Assembly (NCBI RefSeq): GCF_026130175.1
Contig: NZ_JAIGNI010000058.1
Span: forward strand, 1-37,201
DNA from: Lyngbya sp. CCAP 1446/10
Lineage (GTDB): Bacteria > Cyanobacteriota > Cyanobacteriia > Cyanobacteriales > Microcoleaceae
Reading direction: 5' to 3'
Length of the DNA stretch: 37,201 nt
The first letter of the stretch is position 1, and each line of letters begins with the position of its first letter. A program made the translations under genes and the position numbers. Positions 33,366 to 37,201 of this stretch are shown piece after piece. A model generated the notes under the pieces. It saw only the letters and a list, made by a program, of their open reading frames with translations, ran no database searches and had not been told where the DNA came from.

Positions 33366-34601
33366 ATGAAAGTTAGTTTGCTCCCGGTGTTAAACGACCC
33401 CAACCTTGATGCTACTGCGCCCTCAACCCAGCGCCAGCTAGCCATTTCGGTGTCTGCGACGGCAAGCGCGATCGACTCCAGCGTACCCTTAAACCTGTGC
33501 CTGATTCTCGACCACAGCGGCTCGATGGGCGGACGGCCCTTGGAAACTGTCAAACAAGCCGCCGGACGGTTGCTGGACAGGTTGAAGCCTGGGGATCGCT
33601 TTTGCGCGGTGGCTTTCGATCACAAAGCCAAAGTCCTCGTCCCCAATCAAGTTGTGGGAGATCCCGCCAGCATTAAACGCCAAATTGAGCAATTGCGCCC
33701 CGCCGGCGGTACAGCAATTGATGAGGGCATTAAGTTAGGTATTGAAGAGTTGGGGAAAGGCAAAAAAGAAGCTATATCTCAGGCGTTTCTGCTGACTGAC
33801 GGCGAAAACGAACACGGCGACGACAGCCGCTGTTTGAAGTTGGCGAAACTAGCCGCCGAGTATAACATGACTTTGAATTCTCTGGGATTTGGCGATAACT
33901 GGAACCAGGATATTTTGGAAAAGATTGCTGATGCGGGCGGCGGTGCTCTGGCTCACATTCAGCGTCCCGAAGATGCGGTTGATGAGTTTGGCAAGCTGTT
34001 TACTCGCATCCAAGGTGTAGGTTTGACTAATGCTTATTTGCTATTTTCGCTAATGCCAAAAGTGCGGTTAGCCGAACTTAAACCGATCGCGCAAGTTGCC
34101 CCAGATACGATCGAATTACCGGTACAGCAAGAGGGCGATCGTTTTATGGTGCGCCTGGGAGATTTAATGAAGGATGTAGAGCGAGTAGTTTTGGCTAATA
34201 TTTATATTGGACAGTTACCGGAAGGTACGCAGGCGATCGGGCAATTGCAAATTCGCTATGACGATCCGAGTGTCGGTGAAGGTTTGCTTTCCGATCCTGT
34301 GGCACTTTCTGCTAATGTCCTGAAAGTTTATCAGCCGGCACTTAACCCGATGGTGCAGCAGCACATTTTAGCTTTGGCTAAGTACCGTCAAACTCAACTC
34401 GCAGAAACTAGGTTACAACAGGGCGATCGCGCGGGTGCGGCCACGATGCTGCAAACGGCCGCTAAAACTGCTCTGCAAATGGGTGATAAAAGTGCCGCAA
34501 CTGTGCTGCAAACCTCTGCTACTCGTTTGCAGTCTGGTGAACAATTGAGTGAAGCCGATCGCAAGAAAACTCGGATTGCTTCTAAAACTATTCTTAAGTA
34601 G
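33366..34601 (+). CDS. VWA-domain protein
   Basis: A 411-residue cytoplasmic protein with a von Willebrand A domain (about 40-215). The MIDAS metal site is complete: DHSGSMGG (D-x-S-x-S), a Thr in GGTAIDEG and Asp in LLTDGENE. The C-terminal 200 residues contain a beta-rich segment and then a helical tail (about 330-411). Such stand-alone VWA proteins are frequent in cyanobacteria; the function is unknown. Typical partners (kinases or FHA proteins) are not adjacent; the nearest signalling gene is the Ser/Thr kinase 2.5 kb away. The ATG is preceded by AGGTATCCCGC. Confidence 0.88.
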   Translation: MKVSLLPVLNDPNLDATAPSTQRQLAISVSATASAIDSSVPLNLCLILDHSGSMGGRPLETVKQAAGRLLDRLKPGDRFCAVAFDHKAKVLVPNQVVGDPASIKRQIEQLRPAGGTAIDEGIKLGIEELGKGKKEAISQAFLLTDGENEHGDDSRCLKLAKLAAEYNMTLNSLGFGDNWNQDILEKIADAGGGALAHIQRPEDAVDEFGKLFTRIQGVGLTNAYLLFSLMPKVRLAELKPIAQVAPDTIELPVQQEGDRFMVRLGDLMKDVERVVLANIYIGQLPEGTQAIGQLQIRYDDPSVGEGLLSDPVALSANVLKVYQPALNPMVQQHILALAKYRQTQLAETRLQQGDRAGAATMLQTAAKTALQMGDKSAATVLQTSATRLQSGEQLSEADRKKTRIASKTILK

Positions 34602-34634
34602 TGTAATGTGCGGTTAATTGCGATCGGCAGCATT

Positions 34635-34703
34635 GTTCGTAGTAAAGACTTTAATCCTAATTGACTAAAAGTCACAGAGAGGACTGAAGTCCTTACTACG
34701 AAC
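34635..34703. repeat. Dispersed inverted repeat (GTTCGTAGTA arms)
   Basis: Arms of 24 bp at 34635-34658 and 34680-34703, with four mismatches, around a 21-base loop. This is a hairpin in the 111-bp gap between the VWA and Uma2 genes, and could also act as a weak terminator for the VWA gene. Confidence 0.7.
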
Positions 34704-34742
34704 CGGTTTATAATGTGTGTATCACCTATCAAGAGCCCTTGT

Positions 34743-35309
34743 ATGAGCCAGACAATATCTGATAAAGTACGCTGGACTACCGCCGATTTGGAACTATTGC
34801 CCGATAACGGCGATCGTTATGAACTTATTGATGGAGAGTTATTTGTGACTAGATCACCGCATTGGGGTCATCAACAGACTTGTGGCAGATTTTTCTCTGT
34901 GCTTGATACTTGGTCGATGTCTTCTGGTTTAGGACGAGCTGCAATCAATCCAGGGCTGATTTTCACAGATGCCGATAACGTCATTCCTGATGTAGTTTGG
35001 GCCAGCAATGAACGCTTGGCCCTCTTGCTAGACGAAGCCGGCCATTTAACCGCCGCCCCTGAGTTAGTTGTTGAAGTATTATCTGCTGGTACAGACAATG
35101 AAAGACGGGATAGAGATTTGAAACTCAGACTCTATTCAGTGCGGGGAGTACAGGAATACTGGATCGTGAATTGGCGGTTGCAGCAAATTGAGGTTTATCG
35201 CAGGGAACAAGCAAGTTTAAGGCTAGTTGCTACACTGTTGAGAAACGATCAACTTACTTCGCCTTTGTTACCTGGTTTTAGTTGCTCTGTCGCTCAGATT
35301 TTTGCTTAG
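34743..35309 (+). CDS. Uma2-family putative endonuclease
   Basis: A 188-residue protein of the Uma2/DUF820 family, very abundant in cyanobacteria, with a PD-(D/E)XK-like nuclease fold. YELIDGELF is the family start. PDVVWAS and ELVVEVLSAGT...RDRDLKLRLYSVRGVQEYWIVN hold the Asp, Glu and Lys of the putative active site. The function is unproven; most such genes are widely copied. The start is the ATG at 34743 (MSQTISDK); a longer frame from 34713 adds ten atypical residues. Confidence 0.88.
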   Translation: MSQTISDKVRWTTADLELLPDNGDRYELIDGELFVTRSPHWGHQQTCGRFFSVLDTWSMSSGLGRAAINPGLIFTDADNVIPDVVWASNERLALLLDEAGHLTAAPELVVEVLSAGTDNERRDRDLKLRLYSVRGVQEYWIVNWRLQQIEVYRREQASLRLVATLLRNDQLTSPLLPGFSCSVAQIFA

Positions 35310-35316
35310 ATTATTT

Positions 35317-35793
35317 ATGAAACTCTTTTACAGGGCGATCGCCCTTTGGGGATTTGTGACAATTTTGGGCGGCATATCCCCTGCCATTTCTACAAAACCC
35401 TCACCAATACTAATCGTTCAAAATTCGGCTGAAGACTTATTTAACAGCGGTTTAGCCAAATCAGAGGCTGGAGACATCCCAGGGGCGATCGCCGATTACA
35501 CAGAAGCGATTCGCCTCAATCCCAACTACGCCCAAGCCTACAACAAACGCGGCATCATTCACGGCCGCAACCTCAAAGACTATCCAGCAGCCAAAGCCGA
35601 CTTCGATCGCGCCATTGAAATTAACTCCAACTACGGCGACGCTTACTACAACCGCGCCAAAGTCCGCTATTTCTTAAAAGATAAACCGGGCGCAATTGCC
35701 GACTATCAAAAAGCCGCCGAAATTTATCAAAAAGACGGCAAGACAGAAGATTATCAAGATGCCATGAAACACCTGCAAAGCCTGGGGCAATAA
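35317..35793 (+). CDS. Small exported TPR protein
   Basis: A 158-residue protein with a signal peptide (about 1-25, ending near SPAIS) and three TPR units in residues 42-150 ([19 protein letters not shown], then the [20 protein letters not shown] and [13 protein letters not shown] stretches). It is probably a protein-interaction module outside the cytoplasmic membrane. The ATG at 35317 gives a clean signal peptide; the upstream TTG at 35302 would overlap the preceding Uma2 gene by 8 bp. Confidence 0.8.
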   Translation: MKLFYRAIALWGFVTILGGISPAISTKPSPILIVQNSAEDLFNSGLAKSEAGDIPGAIADYTEAIRLNPNYAQAYNKRGIIHGRNLKDYPAAKADFDRAIEINSNYGDAYYNRAKVRYFLKDKPGAIADYQKAAEIYQKDGKTEDYQDAMKHLQSLGQ

Positions 35794-35894
35794 ATAGCTT
35801 TGTGAAAACATGGTATAAAATAAATACCCAAAAAATCATCTGCGTTCATTTGCGTTCATCTGCGGTTGAACACTCCAAATTAACTATTCAAAAA

Positions 35895-36956
35895 ATGTCC
35901 GTAATCTCCACCGTCACCGTCACTGTACCCGCCACCACCGCCAACCTCGGCCCCGGATTCGACTGCATCGGCGCAGCCTTAAGCCTCTACAACCACTTCC
36001 AATTCTCCCTACTAGAACCCTCCACAACAGAGAAACTAAAAATTACCGTTACAGGTACAGAAGCAGCCAAAGTCAAGACAGACGACAGCAATCTCGCTTA
36101 CCAAGCCTTTGTCAAGTTATACCAACACCTCCAACAATCGCCACCGCCAGTCACAATCCATATAGATATGCAAGTGCCATTGGCTAGGGGTTTAGGAAGT
36201 TCCGCTACCGCTATTGTCGGCGGGTTAGTCGCGGCGAATTGTTTAGCCGGTAAGCCTTTGAGTCAGGTGGAAGTGATGCAGTTGGCGATCGAACTTGAAG
36301 GACATCCCGACAACGTTGTCCCCGCTTTATTGGGAGGTTGTCGCCTCGCAGCTAGCAATCCACCCCCCCAACCCCCCCTTAGTAAGGTGGGGCTAAGAGA
36401 AGAAATTCCCCTCCGTGAAGCTGGGCTAAGAGAAGAATCACCCTTAGATCCGGAAATTCTACCATCACCCCCCCTTAGCAAGGGGGGGCCGGGGGGGGGT
36501 TCCTGGGAGATTTGCGATATTCCCTGGCATTCTAATATCGTGCCAGTGGTAGCCATTCCCGATTTTGAACTTTCTACCGCCGAAGCGCGCCAAGTTTTGC
36601 CCGCAGATTACAGCAGGGCTGATGCGATTTTCAATGCAGCACACCTCGGTTTGTTGGTGCGGGCTTTGGAAACGGGTAATGAAAACTGGTTGCGCTGCGC
36701 CCTACAAGATAAAATTCACCAGCCTTACCGCCAATCTCTGATTCGGGGATATGAATCTGTGCAACAAGCTGCTGTGGCTGCTGGCGCTTACGGTACGGTA
36801 ATTAGCGGTGCCGGGCCGACGATTTTGGCTTTGACAAATTCAGCATCTGCGCGGGCTGTTGCCGAAGCAATGGCTGCTGCTTGGATGGAATTTGGGGTGA
36901 AGGCTGATGTAAGGGCTATTTCCCCTGATACCCAAGGATCGCAAGTCTCGGCTTAA
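35895..36956 (+). CDS. thrB: Homoserine kinase with a 48-residue repeat-derived insertion
   Basis: A 353-residue GHMP kinase phosphorylating homoserine in threonine synthesis. [16 protein letters not shown] near the start and [16 protein letters not shown] (the ATP loop) are diagnostic, and the C-terminal [17 protein letters not shown] is also typical. Without a 48-residue segment (encoded by 36360-36503) the length is 305, the family norm. The insert, rich in Pro/Gly/Leu, lies after GGCRLAASN and before WEICDIPWH. The start is taken at the ATG at 35895, because family similarity begins directly after it; a longer frame from 35802 is unlikely. Confidence 0.93.
   Translation: MSVISTVTVTVPATTANLGPGFDCIGAALSLYNHFQFSLLEPSTTEKLKITVTGTEAAKVKTDDSNLAYQAFVKLYQHLQQSPPPVTIHIDMQVPLARGLGSSATAIVGGLVAANCLAGKPLSQVEVMQLAIELEGHPDNVVPALLGGCRLAASNPPPQPPLSKVGLREEIPLREAGLREESPLDPEILPSPPLSKGGPGGGSWEICDIPWHSNIVPVVAIPDFELSTAEARQVLPADYSRADAIFNAAHLGLLVRALETGNENWLRCALQDKIHQPYRQSLIRGYESVQQAAVAAGAYGTVISGAGPTILALTNSASARAVAEAMAAAWMEFGVKADVRAISPDTQGSQVSA
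36360..36503 (+). repeat. In-frame palindromic repeat element inside thrB
   Basis: A 144-bp segment with CCCCCCTTAG-type inverted ends (left ACCCCCCCTTAGTAAGG, right CCCCCCTTAGCAAGGGGGGG), similar in kind to the CCCCCTTAA palindrome at 7488-7573. It is in frame, with no stop, and encodes 48 extra residues including two GLREE repeats. It is probably an inserted or expanded dispersed repeat tolerated in a surface loop. Confidence 0.85.
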
Positions 36957-37008
36957 TTATTGGTAAGGTGCGTAGCCAAGAGGGTAATTGTGCAATCTTT
37001 CAGTCATC

Positions 37009-37060
37009 AAAAACCCGGTTTCTCGGCCCCACGCACCCCGACAAAGAAACCGGGTTTTTT
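37009..37060 (+). terminator. Hairpin with T-run after thrB
   Basis: Arms AAAAACCCGGTTTCT (37009-37023) and AGAAACCGGGTTTTTT (37045-37060) form a stem of about 15 bp ending in six T residues. It is placed about 50 bp past the thrB stop, so it is a plausible rho-independent terminator. A further half-copy (37094-37109) shows this motif is also a dispersed repeat. Confidence 0.6.
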
Positions 37061-37201
37061 ACCAAGTCTGCGGGTAACAATGAAGTATCTCGGAAAAAAC
37101 CCGGTTTCTGAACCCACTCGATTGTAGCGACAATAGCAGATCGCTACCACACCGAATGCGATCTAACCACCTTCAGTATCAAATAATTTACTTTAGTTTA
37201 C

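Noticed and set aside
36263..36556. Minus-strand open frame across the thrB insertion
   Set aside because: It is a shadow of the G/C-rich palindrome and of thrB; thrB itself has complete family motifs on both sides.

Overview
The window looks like part of a filamentous, non-heterocystous cyanobacterial chromosome (Oscillatoriales type, e.g. the Microcoleus/Oscillatoria/Phormidium group; the genus is inferred). Evidence: very frequent HIP1 octamers (GCGATCGC), many heptamer tandem arrays (the STRR class of cyanobacterial repeats), a clpR-clpP3 pair, a DUF1995 protein, a cyanobacterial lipid-A-disaccharide-synthase-related protein, a ComB-type phosphatase, an Uma2 protein and very long multi-PAS hybrid histidine kinases. 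I found no rRNA, tRNA, CRISPR array, transposase or phage gene.

Layout. 1-6.4 kb: an exported M48 metallopeptidase, a PPP-type phosphatase, a DUF1995 protein, a cyclase-family hydrolase, an acyl-CoA-dehydrogenase-fold flavoprotein and an rfbF-type cytidylyltransferase. 6.6-7.4 kb: a small secreted protein made of a signal peptide and an RNase A-like CDI toxin domain, overlapping by ATGA with a CdiI-type immunity gene. 7.5-15.2 kb: a surface-glycan-like block with an exported glycoside hydrolase, a 1175-residue three-domain glycosyltransferase and, divergently, a TPR-methyltransferase. 15.6-22.5 kb: two sensory kinases, the second of 1734 residues with seven PAS-like segments and a GAF domain carrying both cysteines of a DXCF cyanobacteriochrome. 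23.0-26.9 kb: the LpxB-related protein, comB, an EI24 membrane protein and a small membrane protein. 27.4-29.8 kb: an MBOAT acyltransferase plus SGNH-like partner. 30.0-33.3 kb: a zinc-ribbon Ser/Thr kinase, a J-domain protein, clpP3 and clpR. 33.4-37.0 kb: a VWA protein, Uma2, a small TPR protein and thrB, whose coding sequence contains a 144-bp in-frame palindromic insertion.

Intergenic DNA is dominated by heptamer arrays (TTCCTTC, CAGTTGA, AATTGGG, TGACTAC, GCCCGAT) and hairpin-forming dispersed repeats. Two patterns stand out. TTCCTTC arrays lie directly upstream of three start codons, always with the CT-rich strand as sense strand. A previously unnamed (to me) element of about 135 bp, starting with a CAGTTGA array, occurs three times.

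The best candidate for an undescribed system is the free-standing secreted RNase A-like toxin/immunity pair at 6603-7438. After it come the DXCF-type GAF, the glycosyltransferase with a helical module after each catalytic domain, and the repeat insertion inside thrB. All assignments come from reading motifs by eye; no database search was possible.
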